Assembly (NCBI RefSeq): GCF_029892425.1
Contig: NZ_JARXWB010000001.1
Span: 186,001-250,000, forward strand
Reading direction: 5' to 3'
Source: Bradyrhizobium sp. BR13661
GTDB lineage: Bacteria > Pseudomonadota > Alphaproteobacteria > Rhizobiales > Xanthobacteraceae
DNA: 64,000 bases
The notes under the pieces are model-generated. The model was not told where the DNA came from. It worked only from the letters and a program-made list of their open reading frames with translations, and ran no database searches. Each line of letters begins with the position of its first letter. The first letter of the stretch is position 1. Both the position numbers and the translations under genes were made by a program. This document shows, piece after piece, positions 1-8,013 of this stretch.

Positions 1-1386
1 CGATTCGATGGTGGCGTTGAGCGCGAGCAGGTTGATCTGGCTGGTGATGCCGGAGATCATTTCGACGATGCCGCTCATCGCCTGCGCCGCCACAGCCAGT
101 TTCTGGGCCTGGCTGTCCGCGGACTCGACGCGCGTCGTGGCCACCTTGGAAGTCTCGCGCGACTTCGCCATGGTCTCGGAAATCTCGCGGATCGACGCAC
201 TCATTTCTTCGCTGCCTGCCGCGACCGCATCGATCAGTCCGCGCGCGGCCTCGGCCTTCTTGCGACCGATCGCCAACGCAGTGGTATCGGTGGCATATTT
301 GACCACCTTGTAGGGCTTGCCGTTGAGGTCGAAGATCGGGTTGTAGGACGCCTGGATCCAGACCTCGCGGCCGCCCTTGGCGATCCGCTTGTATTCGGCA
401 GCCTGGTATTCGCCGCGATTGAGGGCTTCCCAGAACTGTCGGTAGGCGACCGAATTCTTTTCATTCGGCTCGACGAACATCGAGTGATGCTGGTCCTTGA
501 TCTCGGCGAGCGAATAGCCCATCGCGGCCAGGAAATTCGCGTTGGCGGTGCGGATCGTGCCGTCCATGTTGAACTCGATCACGGCCTGCGATTTCTGGAT
601 CGCGGCGAGCTGGCCGTCATTGTCGGCGGCCTTCATCTTCTGGGCGGTGACGTCGGTTGCGAACTTCACCACCTTGAACGGCTTGCCGTTCTCGTCGAGA
701 ATCGGGTTGTAGCTCGCGAGAATCCAGATCTCGCGGCCGCCCTTGGCGACCCGCTTGAATTCGGCGGCCTCGAACTCGCCGCGGTTCAGCTTGGCCCAGA
801 GCGCACCGTAGGCCGCACTGGCGCGATCCTCCGCCGTCACGAACATGCTGTGATGCTTGCCCTTGATCTCGTCGAGCGAATAGCCCATCGCGTCGAGGAA
901 ATTTTGGTTGGCGCTGATGATGGTGCCGTCCGTCTGGAACTCAATCACGGCCTGGGCGCGGTTGATCGCGGCGATCTTGCCGGCATCCTCCATCGTCTTG
1001 ATCTTGTGGGCGGTGATGTCGGTGGCAAACTTGATGAAGCTGACCACCTTGCCGTTCTCGTCGAGCAGCGGCGCGTAGGAGGCGTGCACCCAGACTTCCT
1101 TGCCGTTCTTTCCGAACCGCTTGTATTGCGTGGTCTGGAACTCGCCACGGTTCAGGCTGGCCCAAAAATCGCGGTAGCGCGCGCTCTCGCGCTCGGCCGG
1201 GCTGACGAAGATGCTGTGGTGCTTGCCCTTGATCTCCGCGAGCGAATAGCCGCTCATCTTCAGCAGGTTTTCGTTGGCGTCGAGAATGGTGCCGTCGAGA
1301 CCGAACTCGATCACTGCCTGCGACCGGTCGAGTGCTTCGACCTCTGCGACCGCGTGCTTGACCTTTTTGTTTTGAAAATTGAACAC
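1..1386 (-). CDS. Methyl-accepting chemotaxis protein with three PAS domains (3' end cut by window)
   Basis: Soluble chemoreceptor. At least 462 residues are visible from a GTG start at 1386 to the left edge, with no stop. Three near-identical PAS-PAC units repeat about every 122 residues (cores near 22, 144 and 265), each with an AVIEF core, a GYSL-EIK helix and a KHHS/QHHS loop, closing with VVK(F/Y)ATD-type PAC ends. After about residue 380 comes the start of the receptor signalling helix (SASIREISE, INLLALNATIES). There is no membrane segment or HAMP domain, so it probably senses a cytoplasmic or redox signal through a PAS ligand and drives a CheA kinase encoded elsewhere. It is transcribed leftward from the gap at 1387-1786. 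The GTG start is inferred because the frame begins abruptly with VFNFQNKK. Confidence 0.9.
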   Translation of the reverse strand, partial: MFNFQNKKVKHAVAEVEALDRSQAVIEFGLDGTILDANENLLKMSGYSLAEIKGKHHSIFVSPAERESARYRDFWASLNRGEFQTTQYKRFGKNGKEVWVHASYAPLLDENGKVVSFIKFATDITAHKIKTMEDAGKIAAINRAQAVIEFQTDGTIISANQNFLDAMGYSLDEIKGKHHSMFVTAEDRASAAYGALWAKLNRGEFEAAEFKRVAKGGREIWILASYNPILDENGKPFKVVKFATDVTAQKMKAADNDGQLAAIQKSQAVIEFNMDGTIRTANANFLAAMGYSLAEIKDQHHSMFVEPNEKNSVAYRQFWEALNRGEYQAAEYKRIAKGGREVWIQASYNPIFDLNGKPYKVVKYATDTTALAIGRKKAEAARGLIDAVAAGSEEMSASIREISETMAKSRETSKVATTRVESADSQAQKLAVAAQAMSGIVEMISGITSQINLLALNATIES

Positions 1387-1786
1387 GGGTCGCTCCGCTG
1401 TGATTGAGGGCCGATCGGTGGGTTGCGTTACCGTCGCGCTTTATCTGAAAAGTTGCATGCGGTGGTTGAGCAACTGTAAACGGCTGCACGCAGCTGCTTT
1501 TCTTCCGTAGTTCCACGTGCGATTGCGATGTCCTTCAGTTCATGCGCCTTCTCGATTCATAAGCACAGCGCAATTCATATGAGAGCATGCGCGCGCCCGT
1601 AGTTGTACGGGCGCATTTTGAAAAATATTTCTCATTTCGCGCATGCTGCGACGCGCTGCCACCCAAGTGTCATCTTGCAAGTTCGGGTCCCCGCGCGCCG
1701 GGCAATGACCTGCGAAATAATTTCTGCGGCCATGTCTGTCTCGTGAGACCTCGTGCGTCTTATTGACGAGGCAAGAGAGGAACCGC
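1387..1786. other. Intergenic region, divergent promoters
   Basis: A 400-base non-coding gap between the leftward chemoreceptor and the rightward YciI-like gene. It must hold the promoters of both. The only clear structure is the palindrome at 1593-1614. Short reading frames here have no recognisable content. Confidence 0.6.
1593..1614. promoter_or_regulatory. Palindrome containing CCGTA-N4-TACGG
   Basis: Nine-base perfect arms GCGCCCGTA and TACGGGCGC are separated by GTTG. The core CCGTA-N4-TACGG (1597-1610) also occurs at 12987-13000 and 30331-30344. It lies 207 bases upstream of the chemoreceptor start. It could be a regulator site or, given the following ATTTTG, a weak hairpin terminator; the recurrence favours a regulator site. 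Confidence 0.45.
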
Positions 1787-2191
1787 ATGCGATTCATGAT
1801 GCTGATGATCCCGCTCGGCTACGAGACCGCGCCGGCGGACGTGCAACTCGATCCCGAACGTGTCGCCGCGATGATGCGCTACAACGAGGCACTGAAGGAT
1901 GCCGGCGTGCTGATCACGCTGGACGGCCTGCATCCGCCGTCGACGGGCGCCCGCGTTTCCTTTTCCACCGGTGTGCCTGTCGTGACCGACGGCCCGTTCA
2001 CGGAAGCCAAGGAAGTGCTGGGCGGCTACTGGATGATCGAGGTCGGCTCGCGCGAGGAAGCGATCGCCTGGGCCAGGAAGTGTCCGGCCTCGGCCAACGA
2101 AATCATCGAGATCCGCCAGGTGCAGGAAATGTCCGACTTTCCGCCCGAGGTGCAGGCAGCCGCCGCCGGTTTCGACGATCTGAAAAACTAG
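1787..2191 (+). CDS. YciI family (DGPF domain) protein
   Basis: 134-residue protein of the YCII/DGPF family, small dimeric alpha-beta barrel proteins often found beside ECF sigma factors or small-molecule detoxification genes; the reaction is unknown. The family signature DGPFTEAKEVLGGYWM sits near residues 66-81 and the protein opens with the strand MRFMMLMI. The start at 1787 follows an AGAGAGGA ribosome site. The next gene encodes another small protein of similar fold 22 bases on, so the two are probably co-transcribed. No sigma factor gene is adjacent, unlike many DGPF loci; a TetR regulator follows instead. Confidence 0.85.
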   Translation: MRFMMLMIPLGYETAPADVQLDPERVAAMMRYNEALKDAGVLITLDGLHPPSTGARVSFSTGVPVVTDGPFTEAKEVLGGYWMIEVGSREEAIAWARKCPASANEIIEIRQVQEMSDFPPEVQAAAAGFDDLKN

Positions 2192-2213
2192 TCGAGCAAA
2201 GGAGAACCAACCA

Positions 2214-2576
2214 ATGAGCACCGACACTTATCTCGCCGTCTTCCTCGGCAGCAAGGACAGCCCGAAAATGGCCGCGTGGAATGCGATGTCCGACGCCGAG
2301 CGCAAGGCGAAGGAGATGGAGGGCATCGCGGCCTGGAAGGGCTGGGTCGAAAAGCATCAAAGCGCGATCCAGGCCATGGGCGGTCCGCTCGGCAAGACCA
2401 AGAAGGTCGATGCCAAGGGTGTCGCCGACATTGCCAACGAGATGGGCGCCTTCACCGTCGTTCGCGCCGCCTCGCACGAGGCCGCTGCCAAAATGTTCGA
2501 GAACCACCCGCATTTCGCGATCTTCCCCGGCGAGCGCGTCGAGATCATGCCGGTGCTGCCGATCCCGGGCGGCTAG
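2214..2576 (+). CDS. YciI-like conserved protein
   Basis: 120-residue soluble protein of unknown function. The C-terminal HPHFAIFPGERVEIMPVLPI resembles the last strand and active-site edge of YCII-type barrels, while the helical middle (AEGIAAWKGWVEKH-like stretch at about 35-50) is typical of related Bradyrhizobium proteins. A clear AAGGAGAA ribosome site precedes ATG at 2214. It follows the DGPF gene by 22 bases and probably shares its transcript. A palindromic repeat lies just after the stop and separates it from the TetR gene. Confidence 0.7.
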   Translation: MSTDTYLAVFLGSKDSPKMAAWNAMSDAERKAKEMEGIAAWKGWVEKHQSAIQAMGGPLGKTKKVDAKGVADIANEMGAFTVVRAASHEAAAKMFENHPHFAIFPGERVEIMPVLPIPGG

Positions 2577-2585
2577 GGGAGCAGT

Positions 2586-2666
2586 GTCATTCCGGGGCGG
2601 TCCGCAGGACCGAACCCGGAATCTCGAGATTCCGGGCTCGATGCTGGCGCATCGCCCCGGAATGAC
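2586..2666. repeat. Nested palindromic intergenic repeat
   Basis: Perfect 14-base outer arms GTCATTCCGGGGCG (2586-2599) and CGCCCCGGAATGAC (2653-2666) enclose a perfect 22-base inner palindrome at 2615-2636 centred on CTCGAG. The architecture matches dispersed palindromic elements common between genes in Bradyrhizobium and resembles the element at 20205-20372. Transcribed, it would fold into a long double hairpin. Confidence 0.75.
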
Positions 2667-2699
2667 GGAGGAGAGGCTAGTGACCTTCACGCACGGCTC

Positions 2700-2718
2700 A
2701 TGTAAAGATCGTTTACAT
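2700..2718. promoter_or_regulatory. Operator ATGTAAA-N5-TTTACAT over the tetR start codon
   Basis: The palindrome has ten-base arms CTCATGTAAA (2697-2706) and TTTACATGAG (2712-2721) around GATCG, and it covers the ATG at 2717. The same core with the same spacing recurs at 3519-3537 ahead of the DUF2852 gene. A palindrome of this size at a TetR gene is best read as its own operator, implying autoregulation. Confidence 0.75.
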
Positions 2719-3451
2719 GAGTTGGCGCAAGGAGCAGCGCCGCGCCGAGCGCGGCTATCATCACGGCAATCTGAAGGAAGCACTTCTGCAGGCCGCCCTC
2801 GGGCTGATCGCCGAGAAGGGGGCGGCCGGCTTTACCTTCGCCGATGCCGCGCGCATGGCCGGTGTCAGTGCGGCGGCGCCTTACCGGCATTTTCGCGACC
2901 GTGACGAGCTGTTGTCCTCGATCGCCCAGCGCGGCTTCGAGCAGTTCGAGCAGCGGCTGACCGCGGCATGGGACGATGGCCGCCCCGACACCGTCACCGC
3001 GTTCGAGCGCGTCGGCCGGGCCTATCTCGCGTTCGCCCGCGAGGAGCCGGCGTTCTACAACGCGATGTTCGAATCCGGCCTGCCGGTCGATGCCAATCCC
3101 ACGCTGCAGGCTGCGAGCGAGCGCGCATTCAACGTGATTCGCGCCGCCGCCGAGCGCCTTGCGGCGCTGGCGCCGCAAGGCCAGCCGCGTCCGCCGGCCA
3201 TGATGATGGCGCTCCACATCTGGTCGATGGCGCACGGTGTCGCCTCGCTGTTCTCGCGTGGCGACGCGGCACGCCGCAAACTGCCGATGTCGCCGGACGA
3301 ACTGCTCGAGGCCGAGGTGCTGATCTATCTGCGCGGCCTCGGCTTCCCGACGGATCGTGGTCCCCAGGGCGCCGAGCCACCGCCGGTCCCGCCGGAGGCT
3401 CCCTCCGGTTCTAGCGTCCCGCCGGGTGGTCCCTGGGGTAAGCCGAAATAA
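2717..3451 (+). CDS. TetR/AcrR family regulator
   Basis: 244-residue one-component repressor. The N-terminal helix-turn-helix spans about residues 14-60 (YHHGNLKEALLQAAL, FTFADAARMAGVSAAAPYRHF), in the subgroup whose domains begin YHHGNL. The C-terminal domain carries the usual TetR effector-pocket helices (HIWSMAHGVASLF near 167-180). An unusual proline- and glycine-rich tail of about 30 residues follows residue 215. The start lies inside its probable operator and has no strong ribosome site, so translation may be weak or the leader short. The matching operator at the next gene indicates that it represses itself and the DUF2852 membrane protein. The ligand cannot be predicted. Confidence 0.9.
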   Translation: MSWRKEQRRAERGYHHGNLKEALLQAALGLIAEKGAAGFTFADAARMAGVSAAAPYRHFRDRDELLSSIAQRGFEQFEQRLTAAWDDGRPDTVTAFERVGRAYLAFAREEPAFYNAMFESGLPVDANPTLQAASERAFNVIRAAAERLAALAPQGQPRPPAMMMALHIWSMAHGVASLFSRGDAARRKLPMSPDELLEAEVLIYLRGLGFPTDRGPQGAEPPPVPPEAPSGSSVPPGGPWGKPK

Positions 3452-3491
3452 AGTTGCGCAAATAATTCCCGGACCCTGTCGGGCCGCCAGC

Positions 3492-3537
3492 TTGACAAAA
3501 TCGCGGGATGGTCTAGCTATGTAAATGTTATTTACAT
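3492..3537 (+). promoter_or_regulatory. Promoter and TetR operator of the DUF2852 gene
   Basis: A consensus -35 TTGACA (3492-3497) is followed after 16 bases by TAGCTA (3514-3519). The operator ATGTAAA-TGTTA-TTTACAT (3519-3537) overlaps the end of the -10 and the likely start point, the classic position for repression. It is identical in arms and spacing to the site at 2700-2718. Confidence 0.75.
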
Positions 3538-3572
3538 TCACAACGGCGCTGATGCCGTGATGGAGAAGGGAA

Positions 3573-4064
3573 ATGGCCTACACCGCTGACGTCAATCGCT
3601 GGCGCGGCCCCTCGGACCAGCAACAGTACGAGCGCCCGCACATGCTCGACACGCCCTGGCATCCCGGCTGGATTGCCGTGACCATTCTCGGCTTCATCAT
3701 CTGGTGGCCGATTGGACTTGCCCTTCTCTTTTTCACACTCGGGAGCAGAAGAATGTCGTGCTGGAGCAACTCGGACCGCTGGCAGAACAAGATGGAGCGG
3801 ATGCAGTACAAGATGGACCGCATGCGCGACCGCATGGAGCGCCGTGGCTTCGGCGGCTTTGGCTTCGGCCCGCCGTCCTCCGGCAACCGCGCCTTCGACG
3901 AGTACCGCTCTGAGACGCTGCGCCGTCTCGAGGAAGAGCAGGTCGAGTTCAAGAACTTCCTCGACCGTCTGCGCCACGCCAAGGACAAGGAAGAGTTCGA
4001 CCAGTTCATGGCCCAGCACAAGACCCGTCCGACCCCGCCTCCGACCGACCAGCCGCAGGGTTGA
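3573..4064 (+). CDS. DUF2852 membrane protein
   Basis: 163-residue protein of the DUF2852 family, function unknown. One hydrophobic segment (residues about 30-55, AVTILGFIIWWPIGLALLFF) is followed by a cytoplasmic-type charged region rich in Met-Arg-Asp heptads (MERMQYKMDRMRDRMERR) and a coiled coil ending EEFDQFMAQHK. A Gly-Phe-rich linker lies between the helices. It has its own promoter with the TetR operator and is followed by a strong terminator, so it is a single-gene unit controlled by the neighbouring TetR protein. Induction by a membrane-active compound would be a reasonable guess but is not shown by the sequence. Confidence 0.85.
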   Translation: MAYTADVNRWRGPSDQQQYERPHMLDTPWHPGWIAVTILGFIIWWPIGLALLFFTLGSRRMSCWSNSDRWQNKMERMQYKMDRMRDRMERRGFGGFGFGPPSSGNRAFDEYRSETLRRLEEEQVEFKNFLDRLRHAKDKEEFDQFMAQHKTRPTPPPTDQPQG

Positions 4065-4143
4065 TGTTGGAAGGCTGATCTCGAAAGCCTGATACCTCTC
4101 AAAGCCTTCAGGCGCATGCCCCCAAAGTCCTGATGGCCCCGAG

Positions 4144-4182
4144 CCGCCCGCCTGCGCACCCGCAGGCGGGCGGTTTGGTTTT
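4144..4182 (+). terminator. Rho-independent terminator after the DUF2852 gene
   Basis: A 13-base perfect stem CCGCCCGCCTGCG (4144-4156) and CGCAGGCGGGCGG (4161-4173) has loop CACC and is followed by TTTGGTTTT. Confidence 0.85.
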
Positions 4183-4265
4183 GGGGCGAACCAGCTGCCG
4201 GCGATCCGACACCAAGATTTGCGCGCCAGCTCGCTCAGGTCGCGCATGATGTCTGGACGACGTGC

Positions 4266-4436
4266 ATGGACCTCACCACCCGCTTTTTGATCGGCCTGAC
4301 CGCCGCCGCGGTGCTTGGCTATCTTGGCTTCGTCTATGGCAGCTGCGCCGGCGATCCCGACTGCCATTTCCGCACTTGCGGCCATCGGTTCTGCGGTGTC
4401 GCCTACAGCCATGCGCAGGACCGCACATCGCCATAG
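4266..4436 (+). CDS. Small cysteine-containing membrane or secreted protein
   Basis: 56-codon frame with an N-terminal hydrophobic segment (FLIGLTAAAVLGYLGFVYG, residues 7-25), then a hydrophilic stretch with four cysteines (27, 33, 38 and 43) and a CxxCGHRFCG-like pattern. It may be membrane anchored with a metal- or disulfide-binding tail. No family was recognised. Support comes from codon pattern and membrane-protein composition; the ribosome site is weak. It sits after the DUF2852 terminator and 62 bases before the frameshifted gene. Confidence 0.5.
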   Translation: MDLTTRFLIGLTAAAVLGYLGFVYGSCAGDPDCHFRTCGHRFCGVAYSHAQDRTSP

Positions 4437-4498
4437 AACCCGATCAGCGTGCGGCACGACTAATCCCTGACACGCCTTCCGTGCCAACGGGCTCGACC

Positions 4499-4764
4499 AT
4501 GACCGACGCCGAACGCAAGCAGGTTCTCCAGCGCATTGCGCTGCTCGAGCGCGCAGGCGCGCAGGCGCGCTGTTCGCTCGGTTCGGCGGCACCATTCCGT
4601 TCGCGATCGCATTCCTCAATCGATGGCCGACCAAGGTCGAGCTCTATCCGCATTGGCAGGTCGGCGAATCCTGGAAGTTCTTTCTCGGCTGCTTTTTGTA
4701 TTTTCTGGCCGGCCTCGCGCTCGATCGCGCGATCAGGTTCGCGAAGGCGGACATTGTCCCATGA
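4499..4764 (+). pseudogene. Small membrane protein gene interrupted by an 8-base duplication
   Basis: The reading frame beginning MTDAERKQVLQRIALLERAG at 4499 loses sense at a tandem duplication GCGCAGGC-GCGCAGGC (4551-4566). Past it, a different frame reads a convincing protein with NRWPTKVELYPHWQVGESW and a membrane segment (FFLGCFLYFLAGLALD), ending at 4764. Removing one 8-base copy joins the halves into one frame of about 85 residues. The stop overlaps the ATG of the next small gene (ATGA). It is either a slipped-strand mutation, a phase-variable switch or a sequencing error. The protein family was not recognised. Confidence 0.7.
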
Positions 4765-4910
4765 TCCTGCTCAGTGATTTCGCGCTCTTCGTCCTTCCCG
4801 GCCTCGTCGCGGCCGGCGGCTGGCTCACTGCGCTCGACTTGCGCAGATGGGCCCGGTCAGGCCGGGCGCCTGCGCGGAGCGCCATTCCGCCGGCCTCACT
4901 GGCACCTTGA
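4761..4910 (+). CDS. Very small hydrophobic protein
   Basis: 49 residues, beginning with a hydrophobic helix (MILLSDFALFVLPGLVAAGG) followed by an arginine- and proline-rich tail. Its ATG overlaps the stop of the frameshifted gene as ATGA, which implies translational coupling when that gene is read through. No homologous family was recognised and the evidence is mainly position and composition. The cysE start lies 47 bases downstream. Confidence 0.4.
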   Translation: MILLSDFALFVLPGLVAAGGWLTALDLRRWARSGRAPARSAIPPASLAP

Positions 4911-4957
4911 TCGGGACCGCCTATATTCCCCGGCGCAGGGCGGATGCGGAGGCGACG

Positions 4958-5725
4958 ATGGCACGGGCTGCGATCATGGCGAGCGACCGCCTCTGGCAAA
5001 CCATTCGCGACGAAGCGCAGCGCGCAGCTGCCGCCGATCCCATGTTTGGCAAGGCGGTTGCCGGCGCCATTCTTGCTCATGAAGATTTCGCCGCGGCGCT
5101 TGCCGATCTGATCGGACGCCGGCTTGGCTCGAGCGCAACCGAGCGCGAACACTTCGCCGCGTTTTCCAGTGAGGCCTATCGCAGCCAGCCGAATCTGATC
5201 GAGACGGCTGGCCATGATCTGCAAGCCATCACGCGCCGCGATCCCGCCATCGCCGGATTGTTGCCGCCACTGCTGCATTTCAAGGGCTATGTCGCGCTGC
5301 AGGCCTTTCGCGTCTCGCACTGGCTCTGGCGTCGAGATCATCGCGACGCCGCGCTGCTGTTCCAGAACGAGGCCTCGAACGTTCTGCAGGTCAGCATCCA
5401 TCCAACTGCTGCGATCGGATCGGCCGTCTACCTCGACCACGCCACCGGCATCGTCATCGGCGCCAATGTCGTGATCGGCGACGAGGCCACGATCCTCCAA
5501 AACGTCAGCATCGGCCGCCGTGGTGAATTGCCGGCGCGCTCGCCGCGCATCGGGCGCGGCGTCTATGTTGGCGGCGGCGCGACCATTCTCGGCGACATCA
5601 ATATCGGCGATTTCGCCAAAATCGGCGCCGATACGGTCGTGACATCCGACGTCCCGGCCGGCTGTACAGCGGTTGGCAACCCCGCGCGGCTGACCAACTG
5701 CCCCGAGCCGGCATCGGCGGCATGA
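4958..5725 (+). CDS. cysE: Serine O-acetyltransferase
   Basis: Makes O-acetyl-L-serine from serine and acetyl-CoA, the first step of cysteine synthesis (EC 2.3.1.30). It is 255 residues long with the usual two parts: an N-terminal helical domain (LLHFKGYVALQAFRVSHWLW, about 104-123) and a C-terminal left-handed beta helix of hexapeptide repeats (IHPTAAIGSAVYLDHATGIV, then VVIGDEATILQNVSIG). The catalytic His-Asp pair region (LDHATG) is present. The start at 4958 has GGAGG five bases upstream; a longer frame reaches back to 4847 but lacks a ribosome site and overlaps the previous small gene. It is the only sulfur gene in the window. Confidence 0.9.
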   Translation: MARAAIMASDRLWQTIRDEAQRAAAADPMFGKAVAGAILAHEDFAAALADLIGRRLGSSATEREHFAAFSSEAYRSQPNLIETAGHDLQAITRRDPAIAGLLPPLLHFKGYVALQAFRVSHWLWRRDHRDAALLFQNEASNVLQVSIHPTAAIGSAVYLDHATGIVIGANVVIGDEATILQNVSIGRRGELPARSPRIGRGVYVGGGATILGDINIGDFAKIGADTVVTSDVPAGCTAVGNPARLTNCPEPASAA

Positions 5726-5785
5726 CGGCGGATAGGATCATTGTTGACGTGGATCAAGCTGCCGTCACCACAACAGAGATGTAGT

Positions 5786-5806
5786 CCCTCGTGTACGAGG
5801 GAGGAG
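5786..5806 (+). promoter_or_regulatory. Hairpin overlapping the flavodoxin-gene ribosome site
   Basis: CCCTCG-TGTA-CGAGGG (5786-5801) is a perfect short hairpin whose right arm forms the beginning of the ribosome site AGGGAGGAG (5798-5806). If formed in the mRNA it would partly hide the Shine-Dalgarno sequence. The stem is only six pairs, so any effect is uncertain. Confidence 0.4.
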
Positions 5807-5813
5807 CGTGTCA

Positions 5814-6335
5814 ATGGCGGATGCAAGGATTCTCGTGGTCTACTATTCTCGGACCGGAACGACACGCAAAGTTGCCCAATCGCTCGCGGCTGCATTGCGC
5901 TGTGACAGTGAAGAGGTCGTCGAGACGGGCAGCCGAAGCGGGGTGTTCGGCTATCTGCGGTTGGTGATCGAAGCGCGACGGCAGGTTCCGTCGCGCATCG
6001 CGGCGGCAGCTAGAGATCCATCGCTCTACGACCTCGTCGTGATCGGGACTCCGGTCTGGGCTTGGTCACTATCTTCGCCCGTCCGGTCCTACCTGCTGAC
6101 AAACAAGCCAAGACTTCCTTCCGTGGCGTTCTTTTGTACGCTCGGCGGAGCTGGCAGCGATCAGGCCTTCGGCCAGATGCAGGAGGTGGTGGGCAAGCGT
6201 CCCGTCGGTTGCCTCTCCATCACGGCCCGCGACGTGGCATCCGAGAAATACGCGCCGCAGCTCGCAACCTTCGTTGAAACATTGCAACGGACGCTTGCGG
6301 AACATCGCAGCAGCAGAGCGACGAACGCGGCCTGA
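5814..6335 (+). CDS. Flavodoxin-family protein
   Basis: 173-residue probable FMN-binding protein. The phosphate-binding loop YYSRTGTTRKVA lies at about residues 10-21, matching the (S/T)xTGxT flavodoxin pattern. VVIGTPVWAWSLSSPVRSYL (about 78-97) is the second FMN loop typical of the NAD(P)H-dependent flavodoxin-like family, and FFCTLGGAG the third. It is probably an electron carrier or quinone-type reductase. ATG 5814 is preferred because GGAGG lies nine bases upstream; a GTG at 5808 is too close. It stands alone between cysE and the tol cluster. Confidence 0.8.
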   Translation: MADARILVVYYSRTGTTRKVAQSLAAALRCDSEEVVETGSRSGVFGYLRLVIEARRQVPSRIAAAARDPSLYDLVVIGTPVWAWSLSSPVRSYLLTNKPRLPSVAFFCTLGGAGSDQAFGQMQEVVGKRPVGCLSITARDVASEKYAPQLATFVETLQRTLAEHRSSRATNAA

Positions 6336-6796
6336 GTAGGTCCGCGCGAGTCCCTCGAAGACGCGCCACGAACAAGGGACCGCTCCGGAGTTCGTCGGGG
6401 AGATCTCGCAATCGAGTTCCGTCGTGGGGCAGCCGGGCCCTTGCAGCATGACGCGCCGGCGCCCCCGCCGAATTTGCCGGTGGGTGATGTTCCAGCCCAT
6501 CCCCCTGCGCCGCCTCCCTTTTCCGTCGCCAAATTCGCCCCCGGTAACCCGGCATTAACCATCGCCGGTCTCTGGTATTTATGGACAATCGCGCCCGGAG
6601 CTGTCGTCGAGGCCCATAGTTTTGACATCTTGGCAGGGAATGCAGGCGGCGGCTTTGGATCAGCCCCTGCACCCCAGAAAGACAAGGCTTTGAGCGGGCT
6701 TGCCGGCCGCGCCGGTTTGCGCGGCGGTTGGGGAACCGGCAGTCATTATGCAGGCCGGAGACGTGGGTTAACGATCGCCTTGAGAGGATATTTCTG
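6336..6796. other. Intergenic region upstream of tolQ
   Basis: 461 bases without a supported gene. It presumably carries the tolQRAB promoter; two TTAAC half-sites (near 6557 and 6768) are seen but no full CtrA box. A 118-codon frame at 6441-6797 is proline- and glycine-rich junk running into the tolQ start, with no family resemblance. Confidence 0.55.
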
Positions 6797-7513
<717 letters not shown>

Positions 7514-7556
7514 CGGGCGGCATGTATAGTGTAAAGGCGAGATTGGGCATCAAGCG

Positions 7557-8009
7557 ATGGGCATGAACGTAGCCAGTTCGTCCGGAGGCGGCGGGCGCCG
7601 CAGCCGGCGCAAGCCGGTCATGGCCGAGATCAACGTCACGCCGATGGTCGACGTGATGCTGGTGCTGCTCATCATCTTCATGGTGTCGGCGCCGCTGCTG
7701 ACGGTGGGTGTTCCGCTCGATCTGCCGTCGACCCAGGCTAAGAGTCTCGATCAGAGCGACCAGAAGCCGATCCAGATGTCGGTCGACATCAAGGGCAAGG
7801 TTTTCATCGCCGACCAGGAGATCGCAATCAACGAGCTGATCCCGAAGCTGAAGGCGATCACGGACGCGCGCGGCGGGCTTGAGGAACGCATTTACCTGCG
7901 CGCCGACAAGAAGGCGGATTACGGCACGGTGGCCAAAGTCATGGGCCTGCTGTCGGGCGCGGGCTTCAAGAAGCTGGCGCTCGTCACGGAAGCGGATCAG
8001 GGGTCTTAA
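7557..8009 (+). CDS. tolR: Tol-Pal system protein TolR
   Basis: 150-residue ExbD/TolR family protein, partner of TolQ in the proton-driven motor. A basic, glycine-rich N-terminus (about 20 residues) leads into EINVTPMVDVMLVLLIIFMV, the single membrane helix carrying the conserved proton-accepting Asp at residue 32. A periplasmic domain follows (IYLRADKKADYGTVAKVMG, about 106-124). It starts 43 bases after tolQ and is followed four bases later by tolA, so the genes form one operon. Confidence 0.97.
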   Translation: MGMNVASSSGGGGRRSRRKPVMAEINVTPMVDVMLVLLIIFMVSAPLLTVGVPLDLPSTQAKSLDQSDQKPIQMSVDIKGKVFIADQEIAINELIPKLKAITDARGGLEERIYLRADKKADYGTVAKVMGLLSGAGFKKLALVTEADQGS

Positions 8010-8013
8010 GGCG

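Noticed and set aside
484..1407. 307-codon frame on the plus strand across the chemoreceptor
   Set aside because: It is the antisense shadow of the PAS repeats (periodic, Leu/Val/Gly-rich); the minus-strand protein has full PAS and receptor motifs.
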